This document shows, in pieces, positions 8,774 through 18,245 of a stretch of DNA of 48,138 nucleotides. The stretch's first letter is position 1; each line of letters begins with the position of its first letter. The notes below the pieces were generated by a model, which saw only the letters and a list, made by a program, of their open reading frames with translations, searched no databases and was not told the DNA's origin. A program made the position numbers and the translations under genes. This DNA comes from Prolixibacteraceae bacterium (GTDB lineage: Bacteria > Bacteroidota > Bacteroidia > Bacteroidales > Prolixibacteraceae): positions 51,164 through 99,301 of the forward strand of contig WTWZ01000029.1 in NCBI GenBank assembly GCA_009773765.1. Direction: 5' to 3'.

Positions 8774-9130
8774 TTATTCGCCTGTACTTACTTCAACTTC
8801 AGCAATCTGAACAAGTTGACCTTTATAATTTATTTGAGGCTTAATTACTTTCGTAATTATTTTCTCACCGGTCTTCATAGTTTCCGAAGGAATAAACCGC
8901 GCTTTTATTGTCATACCTTCATTGTATGGTTTATTTAATAAGTCTGGCATTTCAAACTCCAAAATATTCAGTTCATCCTCTAACCGGTCGAGAGATTTTA
9001 AAAGTTGTGGAATGCCATTGATGTCTGACGGCATGGATGCTATGCGCTGGCGCATTCTTGTGATTTCATCAGCAACTTTGAGTGCTAAGGGAATTGTTTT
9101 TTCGGAATCAATGGGAAAATCTATATACAT
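8774..9130 (-). CDS. Small GrpE-like protein of the Hsp70 operon
   Basis: About 118 residues from the ATG at 9130; a TTG two codons upstream (9136) would overlap the preceding stop but looks less likely. The first 65 residues are helical with heptad-like spacing (DEITRMRQRI, LKSLDRLEDELNILE). The last 50 are beta-rich, and the end (KVIKPQINYKGQLVQIAEVEVS) recalls the C-terminal wing of GrpE, where a K/R-P-A-x-V-x-V strand closes the domain. The gene lies 11 bp upstream of the Hsp70 gene, where an exchange factor would be expected. The GrpE-like assignment is tentative and rests on layout plus a weak motif. Confidence 0.55.
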   Translation of the reverse strand: MYIDFPIDSEKTIPLALKVADEITRMRQRIASMPSDINGIPQLLKSLDRLEDELNILEFEMPDLLNKPYNEGMTIKARFIPSETMKTGEKIITKVIKPQINYKGQLVQIAEVEVSTGE

Positions 9131-9132
9131 TT

Positions 9133-9702
9133 TCAATTGGCGTATAAAATTTTGTATTGTTTTTGAAGAAATATTTTTAATTCGTTTTTAAGCTCTGGGA
9201 TTTCCTTCAATACAGATAATTCATATAAATCACTTTTCTTATCCATTTGTTTGTCCCATGCCTTCGATCCTCTTGAATTCTCCCACATTGCTGCATAAGT
9301 ATGATTGTTTTCGACTTTATTAAATTCCACTTTCAACCGATTTATTAATTGTACTATTTCATCTTCAAATACAATTTCATTCTGATCGAAAAAGTCAAAG
9401 AAAGAATTAATTGCATCATGTGTTTTCAAATTGAATTCTACCAAGTTCTTTGTACTTTCTTGATCCGGTTTTCCATCATTCCCATTTATTATTTCGGGTT
9501 TAGATTCGATCATTAGGATTTTTACGCCTTGCTCAGCTTTTATGAGTAACTTGTACAATTCTTTGATAATGTCAATCTTATCTTTATACAAATTTGAAAA
9601 TCTAAAAAACCGTTTATTCAGATTATTGGTTAGAAACAATTGTGCAAGAGTAGTTATAATTCCAGTCCCTAAAAGAATCGTTATAATTTCAGTCCAGTTC
9701 AT
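9133..9702 (-). CDS. Membrane-anchored helical protein of the Hsp70 operon
   Basis: About 189 residues starting at the ATG at 9702; a TTG three codons upstream is possible but unlikely. One N-terminal transmembrane helix (ITILLGTGIITTLAQLFL) is followed by a basic stretch (NLNKRFFRF), which predicts a cytoplasmic C-terminal part. The rest is charged and helical, with no family I recognise. It begins 39 bp after the large J-like protein gene and its TGA stop lies 2 bp before the next ATG, so it is part of the operon. It could tether the chaperone complex to the inner membrane; this is inference. Confidence 0.7.
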   Translation of the reverse strand: MNWTEIITILLGTGIITTLAQLFLTNNLNKRFFRFSNLYKDKIDIIKELYKLLIKAEQGVKILMIESKPEIINGNDGKPDQESTKNLVEFNLKTHDAINSFFDFFDQNEIVFEDEIVQLINRLKVEFNKVENNHTYAAMWENSRGSKAWDKQMDKKSDLYELSVLKEIPELKNELKIFLQKQYKILYAN

Positions 9703-9741
9703 TTTGCGCAATTTAAAATGTTTAAGATTTCTTGTTTGGCT

Positions 9742-12700
9742 TTATTTAAAGAATTCATTGCTGTTAATATTTCGTTGGTTCATATTGCCATTGCTAACCG
9801 TGTAAAGTGTTATCTCTCCTGTTGTGTAACTTATACCGTTGTAGGTTTCTGTAATTTTCATCCGTATTAAATCATCTGGTTTATCGGAAAGACTGAAACT
9901 TTGGTCAGTATCAAAGGCTCCTCTTATTTCCCCATTATTTAGTGTCTTTTCAGGATTCCAGTCATTTCCATAAAATACCTTTACTTTATAAACTCCTTCC
10001 GGGATATTTGTCATTTGATAATCTGTACCAGCCTGAATATATTCGTTCCTAATGGTGCGGCCATTTGAAACATTTTCCAAACAAACAATTGCATCAGTTG
10101 AATTTCCGTTTTTAAAAGTAATCCAACATTCTGAATTATAATTATATATCCCTTTACCAAAAATACCATCATAAGGTGAAGAACCATTATTTAATTTATT
10201 CCCTTTCCATTTTGAAGCTTCTATTGGCTCCGAATAATTATCAATTCGATTTTTTGGGGCAGAAGATTCCTTATTATTATCGGACAATACGGAATATAAT
10301 ATTATACCTACTATAACAATAGGCCAAAAAAGAGCAAAAACGATTCCAATAATTTTATAAAAAATTGGCAAATCTCTTTTGGTCTTACTTATCGGTTTGG
10401 CAGTCGGCCTATTAGTGCTTGTATTCGATGTGTTTCTCTTGAGCTCTTGCTCCTTTTGAAATCTTTCACGCCCTTGTTTTTGTCTATTTTGCTCAAGCTT
10501 GATTGTTTCTTGTTCCTTATTTTGCGCCTCGGAAACCCATTTTTCAAAGAAAACTTTATTCTCATCTACTCGTTTTCTGGCATTTCCATCTAAAGCAATC
10601 GTATTTGCAATATTGATAAGTTCAAGTATTTGATTGCCTTCAGATAACTGCACCTCGGTATTCTTAATAATGGTGTTGAAATAAACAATACCACAGTCTA
10701 AAAGAACATCTGAAAGATTATTTGCCAATAAACGATATTGATAACTGGTATAAGACAATATCTTTCTGACTGATATCAAGTCTTCTTTTATTGAATTGAA
10801 TAAATTGAACCCAAGAACTAAACCCTGCAAAGGAGTATTTTTGAGAAACTCTTTTGTCTTTTTTATTGAATCTTCGATATCAAGAATGGGTCTTCCAATA
10901 AATTTATGAACGATATAATTTTGATTAGCATCTGTGAATGAATGAAAAGCTTCAATAAACCTATCTATTTTGACTCTTTCATCGTTATCTAAATCGGGTT
11001 TCACAAAGCTTTTAATATCATCGATAAAAAATCGTTCAATGACTGTTAAATCAAAACCCGAATGTTCACCCAAAACTTTCGAAGCAAATTCTGGCAAGCA
11101 ATCACTATTTAATACCGTCCCAAACAACGATATTGTCTTTTCAGCCTTGTAATAAAATTGCTCTTCAATAAAGCTACAAAGGCATAAATTGCTGGTAATT
11201 ATATTAATTAAAGAAGTAATATTTGAATACTTTATTTTTTGAGCAAGAACTGTTTTTGTGATATGGTGCTTGTAAGAAATTTTAAAATCTGAAAAAGCAA
11301 TTTTTTGTTTTCCATAAACCACCACTCCTATAAAATTCCCCAATAATCTTTTCTCAATAGCGCTGATCCCAATTGTTGCAAATTCAACCGGATCTGACCC
11401 ATTAATTTTGATCCAAAAAAGATTATTTAAATAAGAATAGGATACTTTTAGTGTATTTTTAGCTTTTACATTAATCGCTTTACAATAATGCCAACCACAT
11501 ATATTCTGTTTTACACCATCAATAACGGCATCAAAATAACAACTCCCGTAGGCTGAAATACCGAAACAGTAATAATTATTCCCTTCATCTTTACAAAATA
11601 CTATGCCGTATAGTTTTCCATAATCCTCCCCCTCAATCCATTCACAGCTAAATTCAATTTCATAATCATGTTCTTTGTCAAAATAAATGTTCTTACTTAC
11701 CAATATTCCATTTTCCGTATTTGAGTTTACTATAAAGTTATTCTCTGTTTTTTGACAATTGAAATTAATAGGTAAGGCTGGAATAATATCTTCAATTAAG
11801 TAAAATTGATTTGACTCATATATATTTTTTATAGTGATAAAACCTTCTATTTTTGAACTTGCAGCATGAAGTTTCTCACCAGAAATACTATTAATTGAAT
11901 TTAAGTAATTAATTTGATTTTCAATAAAATACATTGTTCTGGCCATGTGGAGAAATCTAAATTCTTCATCATTCAATAAATTATCTAATTTATGTAATGC
12001 ACTTAAAAAATCTTTGTCTGCTTCGTTTTCTTCAATAAACCAAAGTAGGGCATAGTATAGCTTTTGATTGGGATTTTCCAATACATTTGCGGCTTCCTTA
12101 ATATTTCCAGGTGTTCTATCAACCTTTCCAAAAAACAAATCCCTACTATATTTGGGAATTTTTCCCATTTCAGTATAAATTAACAGATCAGATACTCTTT
12201 TCGCAATTTCCTTGTCAGTTGCATTATGATTTAGAGCTAGTATTCTAAAAGGATTATTGATGGATCCTGCAAAATGTGATTTGTTAAATTTTGATTTACG
12301 GAACAATTCAATATCAACCGGAAAATTAACAGAGCCGGTATTGTTACTTACTTTAAGTAGCTGATTTTTACAGTATATATACAAGTTTTCGACAAAATCT
12401 TTTGAATATACCTCCAGCCTTTCTCTAATTTGGTAATATTTAAGTCCATATTGTATTTCAAAAGCCTTTTGAAACCCGTTTAGCAGGTCATCCAGAAAGT
12501 GTTGGGAGAGAGAATTGTAATCATTTGCAGCGTTATTTATACCTATAATGCCATTTGCTAAAAGTAATTCCGTTCGAAAATATTTTCCAAATAGAATTAA
12601 AGCCTTCTCCAAATCATTTGCCATTTCTGACTTTGCGAATTCTGATCCAAGTATAACTGTATTATTTTTCGCATCTTTGGTTGTTAATGTGTTGCAAAAT

Positions 12701-13743
12701 AGTGATTTAGTAAATAGCGAAAGAGTGATATTCTTTAGTTTATTGAAATTTAATTCGGTCGCAAAAACTTCTGAAGCATAATCAATATCTGTTTTGTAAA
12801 TATTAACTTTTAAATTCGAGAATTCAACAGTTTGTTTTCCAGATACAATCAATCCAATTTCATTGCCATAAACAGTTCTGAGAGTTTTTGTTTTCTGAAC
12901 AAGGATGCTATTTATAAAAAATTCAATACAATTTCCATTGCTTCGGAATTCTAGATGATTCTGGTCATACTTCTTTACCACATCTGACTTTTTCCATCCG
13001 ATAAAATCTAAATCATTTTCTACTCTTTTACCATCTTCACTATTTGATAAATAGAAATAACCATTTCCAGAAAGTCCAAAAGAAAAATAACTATTTTTCG
13101 AAGGGTGTTTGCCCCAAAAAAAGCAAAAGCTATTATTATCAATACCTTCGAGCCATTTGCAATTAAATTCTAAACTAAAATTTATTAAGGATGAAAGATT
13201 AATACTCAAATTAGGAGGCTTAAAAAAATAACCGTTTTCCGTTAAATTTTTAATAGTTAATGAATTATATCCTTTTTCAATAATATAATTTGAATTACTC
13301 TCTTCTTTATAATGATTTAAAAAATCTGATGCAAAAGCGTGAGAAAATCTAACAATTTTCTTTTCAGTAATTTTTAAATCATTTTCAAGTTTCACGATCA
13401 CTTCATCACTTATTTTGTTGTAGAACGATTCGTCAAATTCAAACGTGAAAAGAGAATAATACTTTCTTTTTATTGGATCTTTTAATTTTTCATGTGCGAT
13501 TTTTACCGTTTCAATATTCCGGGAAAATATAGGATCTGCTTTATTTGTTGATAAACTACTGGAATATTGGATATTATATGGCTCAACTAAAATCTTATTA
13601 TAAAATTCATCAATCGGATAAGAAACTTCCTTTCCGGTGGCAAAAAGTTCTATTATTTCAGAAACACGTTCAGTAATAATAGTTTCATCATCAGTTGGTT
13701 CTAAGCCCAGTATTCGAAATGGATTATTAAGAATAGCGTCCAT
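9742..13743 (-). CDS. Giant membrane protein with two degenerate J-like and two lectin-like modules
   Basis: A 1333-residue protein and first gene of the chaperone operon. Residues 1-105 (NNPFRILGLEPTDDETIITERV ... LKDPIKRKYY) resemble the J-domain-like modules found beside accessory Hsp70s, but the HPD tripeptide is missing. A second copy starts at residue 496 (NNPFRILALNHNATDKEIAKRV). Each copy is followed by a beta-rich jelly-roll-like segment (about 150-320 and 640-830) with matching motifs (CKWLEG/CEWIEG; FGLSGNGYF/FGISAYGSC; SGKQTVEFS/YGKQKIAFS), so a block of about 490 residues is duplicated. A charged Gln/Glu/Lys coiled stretch (1060-1105) precedes one transmembrane helix (1128-1153) and a beta-rich C-terminal domain of about 180 residues outside the membrane. 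It may link envelope stress to Hsp70; this is inference. Confidence 0.75.
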   Translation of the reverse strand: MDAILNNPFRILGLEPTDDETIITERVSEIIELFATGKEVSYPIDEFYNKILVEPYNIQYSSSLSTNKADPIFSRNIETVKIAHEKLKDPIKRKYYSLFTFEFDESFYNKISDEVIVKLENDLKITEKKIVRFSHAFASDFLNHYKEESNSNYIIEKGYNSLTIKNLTENGYFFKPPNLSINLSSLINFSLEFNCKWLEGIDNNSFCFFWGKHPSKNSYFSFGLSGNGYFYLSNSEDGKRVENDLDFIGWKKSDVVKKYDQNHLEFRSNGNCIEFFINSILVQKTKTLRTVYGNEIGLIVSGKQTVEFSNLKVNIYKTDIDYASEVFATELNFNKLKNITLSLFTKSLFCNTLTTKDAKNNTVILGSEFAKSEMANDLEKALILFGKYFRTELLLANGIIGINNAANDYNSLSQHFLDDLLNGFQKAFEIQYGLKYYQIRERLEVYSKDFVENLYIYCKNQLLKVSNNTGSVNFPVDIELFRKSKFNKSHFAGSINNPFRILALNHNATDKEIAKRVSDLLIYTEMGKIPKYSRDLFFGKVDRTPGNIKEAANVLENPNQKLYYALLWFIEENEADKDFLSALHKLDNLLNDEEFRFLHMARTMYFIENQINYLNSINSISGEKLHAASSKIEGFITIKNIYESNQFYLIEDIIPALPINFNCQKTENNFIVNSNTENGILVSKNIYFDKEHDYEIEFSCEWIEGEDYGKLYGIVFCKDEGNNYYCFGISAYGSCYFDAVIDGVKQNICGWHYCKAINVKAKNTLKVSYSYLNNLFWIKINGSDPVEFATIGISAIEKRLLGNFIGVVVYGKQKIAFSDFKISYKHHITKTVLAQKIKYSNITSLINIITSNLCLCSFIEEQFYYKAEKTISLFGTVLNSDCLPEFASKVLGEHSGFDLTVIERFFIDDIKSFVKPDLDNDERVKIDRFIEAFHSFTDANQNYIVHKFIGRPILDIEDSIKKTKEFLKNTPLQGLVLGFNLFNSIKEDLISVRKILSYTSYQYRLLANNLSDVLLDCGIVYFNTIIKNTEVQLSEGNQILELINIANTIALDGNARKRVDENKVFFEKWVSEAQNKEQETIKLEQNRQKQGRERFQKEQELKRNTSNTSTNRPTAKPISKTKRDLPIFYKIIGIVFALFWPIVIVGIILYSVLSDNNKESSAPKNRIDNYSEPIEASKWKGNKLNNGSSPYDGIFGKGIYNYNSECWITFKNGNSTDAIVCLENVSNGRTIRNEYIQAGTDYQMTNIPEGVYKVKVFYGNDWNPEKTLNNGEIRGAFDTDQSFSLSDKPDDLIRMKITETYNGISYTTGEITLYTVSNGNMNQRNINSNEFFK

Positions 13744-14055
13744 TAGGTTAATGTTTAATCATAACTGTAAAACTAAAAAAAAGAACGTGCATTACTGAAG
13801 AATGACAATTATTTTGTTCGTTCTTTAACGTTGTTGGTTTGGAGTTCAAATTTTCAGATCGGATGTTCTGTAAATGAAGATGTCCTTGTTTACATACTAT
13901 GCAAGAATTAGATTCAATGTTCCACTTTATTTTCCCATTGTTTCTTTTGTCCTTATTTTATATGAGTTAAATAAGATTAATTATAAGTGGTAATTAAAGG
14001 AGAAAAACACTCGATAGATTTTGATATAAGCAACTAAAAAAAACTTCTATGACGA
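13744..14055. other. Non-coding stretch upstream of the chaperone operon
   Basis: About 310 bp between the start of the J-like gene and the end of the SulP remnant, both on the minus strand. It should hold the promoter of the chaperone operon, but no TAnnTTTG box stands out on that strand, and no hairpin or ORF is evident. Confidence 0.5.
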
Positions 14056-14823
14056 TTATTTTTTCTTACCAATCTGTGCTACTTTTTCAGTAGCCGCTGC
14101 CAGCGCCAAATCAAACGTTGAAAATATATTATCCTTCCCTACCATTTCGTGAATACCCGACTTTTTCAAATCCTCACAAACCGTATCGTTTACTCCCGAG
14201 AGTACAATTTTAGTCTCCGAATCTTTCAGAATTTTCAAAGCTCCCTTAAAGTTGTGCAATCCGGTGGCATCCACAAACGGAACATGACGCATTCGGATAA
14301 TAATCAGTTTGCTGTCGAAACCCACCGATTTCAATACTTCGCAATATTCCTTTGCTGATGCAAAAAACAACGGGCCGCTGATTTCGTAAATTCCAATCCC
14401 TTTGGGCACTTTCGAGTAATCTTCAATCACATCTGAGTCGATTCGGGTCGGAATCACTTTTCCCATGTCGGCCATCCGTTTCATAAACAAAATAGCTGAA
14501 AGCACAACCCCAACTTCAATTGCCACGGTTAAATCGACAAGAACCGTTAAAAAGAAGGTTGTCAGTAAAACCAGAATATCAAAAACCGAACCTTTCAGTA
14601 TTGAACTGAAAGTACGCCATTCACTCATATTGTAGGCTACGGTAATCAGGATTCCCGCCAGACTCGCCATTGGGATTAGTTTTACCCAACGCCCAAAAAA
14701 CAACATTATTAAAAGCAAAGTAATTCCATGAATAATACCAGCCATTAAATCGGAAGAGAATTGTTTCCTTGTATTACCGGTTCTAATAATTGAAAATAAT
14801 TTGGGGTAAAAAATATCGTTCAT
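14056..14823 (-). pseudogene. C-terminal remnant of a SulP-family anion transporter
   Basis: This frame encodes only the last part of a SulP permease (usual length 500-600 residues). The first in-frame ATG (14823) gives 255 residues; the frame can be extended to 14877 by a TTG. Present are the IRTGNTR segment, the late transmembrane helices with the typical IPMASLAGILITVAYNMSEW motif, two further helices, and an intact STAS domain (about the last 110 residues, VPFVDATGLHNFKGAL). All earlier membrane helices, which build the transport core, are absent, and no matching frame lies between this gene and the next one at 14928. It should therefore not transport by itself and is best read as a 5'-deleted pseudogene. 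A membrane-bound STAS signalling protein is a less likely alternative. Confidence 0.72.
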
Positions 14824-14927
14824 GATCTCTTTTGAATTTTGACCCAAAATTAAATGCTTTTTAAATCCAAATTCCAAAATACAGGAAAACCATAGCTAAA
14901 GTTATCTGAATGATAAAACAAAAACTA

Positions 14928-17114
14928 TCAGGGCACAAACGAAATTTTTCGTGAAATAACTTCATTTCCGGTATCCAACCTCACAAAATAAACTCCCGGC
15001 ACATTTCCTGTTAAATCCAAATCCAGTTTCCTGGGCCCCAATTGCCCGATACTGGCTTCAGTTTTTTGTCCTAAAAGATTATAAACAGCCACCTGATTTT
15101 CTGAAATATCCTGACCGGCCTCAAGTGTAAATTTCGAATTCGACGGATTGGGAAATATCAATACTTCCAACGGATTATCAACAAGCGGGGTATCGGTGGT
15201 GAAATTATCAATGTTGCAAGCCACTATTTCAAAAATGTTGGCCATATTCTGACCGTTTGTGTTCGACTCTTTAAAATTATACCAGTTTCCGTTTTGTTTG
15301 AAATAAAACGTGTTAGTTTCTGTTACCGGGCGCAGTGACTGATAAACCGCAAACGAGTCGAGCGGTTGGATGTTGCTTAATTCAAACCCAACAAAAAAAT
15401 TGCCGCCGGGCTTTACTTCTTCGTTAAAGCCGATAAAATTCATGACGCCAGGGGCAAGCGATGAAGTTTTAACAACCTTCGAGTATATCAGTCTTTCGGG
15501 TATATTTGCGCCGTTATACACCTTAATTTTAATTTCGCTGTCGTTGCTTTTAAGCGCTTTGTCAAATTTGCCAACGCCAAACGATACACCCGACAAAATT
15601 TCATTTCCATCAATTGAAAATTTTTCCATTATTTCGGTGATTCCGGCGCTGTTACTTCCTCCCCAGTATCCGGTAAATTTTCCGCCGCTTAAAATCGGAA
15701 TTATGCTGTAATCATCGTTATCATTGAGGTTGGTAAATGCCCCGCACAAATTTTCATCTTCGTAAAACTGTTTCCCGTTTAAAACCTGAGTACCCGATTT
15801 TACGGGATCGAGCCAGTATTTCAATTGTTTGGCCGAGTCTGTTTTAAAATCCCACGACATCGAAAACCTCTGAAAATAATCGTTTACCGGATTTTTACAG
15901 GTTGCCTCGCCGCCTGTGAGTGTGCCTGTTAAATTTAAATTGACATCGAATAAAGGCCCCCCCGATGAACCCATTTCAGTAACCCCTTGTTCCCAACGGG
16001 CAATTTTCAGAAACCCATTTTTTGTATATGAATTGCTAAAACTTGCTATGGTTGGAGGATTTGCATCGTGGGTCAATTTTTTGATATCCCCCTGCGGATG
16101 ATGAATACAAACAGTCTCCGCAGGTAAATCGGAAGACCGGTTCCAACCGGCATAGTAGGGGCGAAAACCGGGGGGCGGAACCAAACTCAGTTCTGCAAGC
16201 GCAAAATCGAGGCTATCGAACCGTGCTTTCATTTTAGCGCCCGAAATCGAATTTAAAGGGTCGCCGTCAAGCGGGGCACAAAACGGGCTTTCGTAATTAA
16301 AAACGTAAACCGTGGTTTCGGCATAATTCCATCGGTCGTAGCAGTGTGCTGCCGATAAAATATAAGGTTTCTGGTTTTCGGCGGTGTTGTTTACCAAAAC
16401 ACCCGTACAAACTTCAACTCCATTCACAATCATCCTGCAAACTGCATCTTTTGCTATACCCCATTCCCCCCATTCGTCACAGTTTACATCAATATTGCAC
16501 GCACCGGCAGTTTTGTCTAACGGGCGCCGGCCACCAGCTTTTAAAATTCCGACATAATCGTGGTTTACCTTTGTAATCCGAAAGTGTTTGCCCTGATAGT
16601 TTGATTCAGGAATTTCATACTGAACCGTAATTTCATCTCCTAAAACCGGAGAAACCGCAAATTTTCCGGAAGATTGATTATTGATATTGGTAAATGCCCC
16701 CAATACGTAGTTTTCCTTTTCATTGTACAAAAACACCCTTGTATTTGCGGGAAGATTAAATTCTTCAAAAATCAGATTGAGGGACAATGCGCCTTGTGAA
16801 CAAATTGTGAGTTTCCAGACCAGATAACCATTTTCGCCATGCAGCCATTCACCTGAATTTTCGGGGGTAAAATTTACCTCGAATGGATAGGCAAACCGAA
16901 AAGGTTTTAATTTTTTTACGGGTGATTTATCATCAGCATCATTCCCTGATAACAGGAATTTATCTATGGAAGGCATTTCGATTACTGCTTTGCGCGAACT
17001 TTTTAATACACCTGCTTTCATGGGTTTTCCTCCCTGCGAAATCTGCGCCCCACCATTCTCCGGAATCAGTAAAACGGCCGCAACTATTAACCATAAAAAG
17101 CGATAAAAAGCCAT
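14928..17114 (-). CDS. T9SS-exported trypsin-like serine endopeptidase
   Basis: About 728 residues from the ATG at 17114, chosen because a signal peptide (FLWLIVAAVLLIPENGGAQ) follows directly and a promoter box lies just upstream; a TTG at 17183 opens the frame further but would bury the signal. The peptidase domain has the trypsin triad: His in ILSAAHCYD, Asp in LDFALAEL and Ser in GSSGGPLFD. Its layout, with a Cys-rich ACNIDVNCDEWGEW start, resembles lysyl endopeptidases of the S1 family. A beta-rich region of about 170 residues follows, then a type A T9SS sorting domain (FPNPSNSKFTLE ... GVYFVRLDTG) at the end. It is probably released or held at the cell surface to digest proteins. Confidence 0.9.
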   Translation of the reverse strand: MAFYRFLWLIVAAVLLIPENGGAQISQGGKPMKAGVLKSSRKAVIEMPSIDKFLLSGNDADDKSPVKKLKPFRFAYPFEVNFTPENSGEWLHGENGYLVWKLTICSQGALSLNLIFEEFNLPANTRVFLYNEKENYVLGAFTNINNQSSGKFAVSPVLGDEITVQYEIPESNYQGKHFRITKVNHDYVGILKAGGRRPLDKTAGACNIDVNCDEWGEWGIAKDAVCRMIVNGVEVCTGVLVNNTAENQKPYILSAAHCYDRWNYAETTVYVFNYESPFCAPLDGDPLNSISGAKMKARFDSLDFALAELSLVPPPGFRPYYAGWNRSSDLPAETVCIHHPQGDIKKLTHDANPPTIASFSNSYTKNGFLKIARWEQGVTEMGSSGGPLFDVNLNLTGTLTGGEATCKNPVNDYFQRFSMSWDFKTDSAKQLKYWLDPVKSGTQVLNGKQFYEDENLCGAFTNLNDNDDYSIIPILSGGKFTGYWGGSNSAGITEIMEKFSIDGNEILSGVSFGVGKFDKALKSNDSEIKIKVYNGANIPERLIYSKVVKTSSLAPGVMNFIGFNEEVKPGGNFFVGFELSNIQPLDSFAVYQSLRPVTETNTFYFKQNGNWYNFKESNTNGQNMANIFEIVACNIDNFTTDTPLVDNPLEVLIFPNPSNSKFTLEAGQDISENQVAVYNLLGQKTEASIGQLGPRKLDLDLTGNVPGVYFVRLDTGNEVISRKISFVP

Positions 17115-17134
17115 GTAATTTATTCTAAATAAAA

Positions 17135-17142
17135 CAAAAATA
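17135..17142 (-). promoter_or_regulatory. -7 box of the peptidase gene
   Basis: The minus strand reads TATTTTTG (TAnnTTTG), 20 bp before the ATG at 17114. It supports that start over the longer TTG-opened frame, because the TTG at 17183 lies upstream of this box. Confidence 0.45.
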
Positions 17143-17266
17143 GATTTTATAATTGTTCTGACAATTTTAAGTGTTGTTATCAACTCAACAAAAAATGAAT
17201 TTTTGCGTTTAATACATTAAAACGTAGCAAACTGACTTCAATTATTCACCTTTAAAAAAAATTACC

Positions 17267-17656
17267 ATGCCTGACAAAAAATTTGTTTCAATTGCATTTG
17301 TTGTTTTTCTGGTTTCATCTTTCCTGCTATCGGCAACTGAATATCGAACAGAAGAAAAAACTGTTAAAATGCCCGATGACGTAAAAGCTATTATCGAAAA
17401 ATCGTGTTTCGGATGTCACAATACCGATTCGAAAAACGACAAAGCCAAAGAAAAACTTAACCTTAAAACTTTGGACCAACTTACGAAAAACAAAATGATT
17501 GCCTCATTAAAAGAGATTTCGGAAACAATTGAAGAGAACGAAATGCCACCTGCAAAATTTTTGGAAAAATTTCCGGACAAAAAACTGACAGATGCTGAAA
17601 AAAAGATTTTGATGGAATGGGCTAACAGCGAGGCAAAGACTTTGATAAAACAATAA
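17267..17656 (+). CDS. Exported haem-binding (cytochrome c-like) protein
   Basis: A 129-residue protein with a signal peptide or N-terminal anchor (SIAFVVFLVSSFLLSA). One C-x-x-C-H haem-attachment motif, CFGCH, sits at about residues 47-51, and a Met in the segment NEMPPAKF is a possible axial ligand. It belongs to the haem-binding domain family (PF14376-like) common in Bacteroidota. It is followed after 10 bp by a second gene of the same family, so the two are probably co-transcribed. It is expected to act as a periplasmic electron carrier or sensor; the partner is unknown. Confidence 0.82.
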   Translation: MPDKKFVSIAFVVFLVSSFLLSATEYRTEEKTVKMPDDVKAIIEKSCFGCHNTDSKNDKAKEKLNLKTLDQLTKNKMIASLKEISETIEENEMPPAKFLEKFPDKKLTDAEKKILMEWANSEAKTLIKQ

Positions 17657-17666
17657 ATCTTTTGTC

Positions 17667-18140
17667 ATGCGTTTATTTCTCAAAATTTTCGTCGTACTTA
17701 TTGTTGTTGTATTTGTTGTCATTCAATTTTTTCAGCCCGAAAAAAACATTGGCGAAATATCAGTAAACCATATTCTCAGGCAGGAACAACTTCCTGAAAA
17801 TGTGCAGCAAATACTGAGAAATGCCTGTCTCGACTGTCATTCAAATAACACAAATTATCCGTGGTACGACAAAATAGCCCCGGTTTCGTGGATGGTAAAA
17901 AAACACATCGCTGAAGGTAAAAAAGAGTTAAATTTTTCGGAATGGGGAAAATTTGACGCCTATGATAAAATTGTTGCACTGGAAGATATCAGGCAGGAAG
18001 TGGAACAAAAAACCATGCCGCTAAAAGGTTATGTTACAATGCATAAAGAGGCCAAACTTACGGAAGAACATGTTGCTGCATTGTTTGCCTGGATTGACAA
18101 AAGGGGAGCCGAATTGGTAAATTCCCCGATTGTGCAATGA
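17667..18140 (+). CDS. Membrane-anchored haem-binding domain protein
   Basis: A 157-residue protein of the Haem_bd family. An N-terminal hydrophobic helix (ILKIF-type start, VVLIVVVFVVIQFF) anchors it to the inner membrane. The haem motif is CLDCH at about residues 54-58, followed by the family hallmark SNNTNYPWYDKIAPVSWMV and a later KTMPLKGY with a possible Met ligand. It pairs with the preceding haem protein 10 bp upstream. Confidence 0.88.
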   Translation: MRLFLKIFVVLIVVVFVVIQFFQPEKNIGEISVNHILRQEQLPENVQQILRNACLDCHSNNTNYPWYDKIAPVSWMVKKHIAEGKKELNFSEWGKFDAYDKIVALEDIRQEVEQKTMPLKGYVTMHKEAKLTEEHVAALFAWIDKRGAELVNSPIVQ

Positions 18141-18245
18141 AGGTTTTGGTAATGTTTGCTGATGAGTTTAAATACCAGCCGGCACAAAAAAAACCGGAGC
18201 AGTCAAAAGAAATCACATCAGTAACCATGATTCATAAATTCCGGA

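Noticed and set aside
14878-14927. Search for the missing N-terminal half of SulP upstream of the remnant
   Set aside because: Only about 50 bp separate the remnant from the next gene, and no SulP-like frame is present there.
16346-16576. Plus-strand frames opposite the trypsin-like peptidase gene
   Set aside because: They are shadows of a well-supported gene with catalytic motifs on the minus strand.
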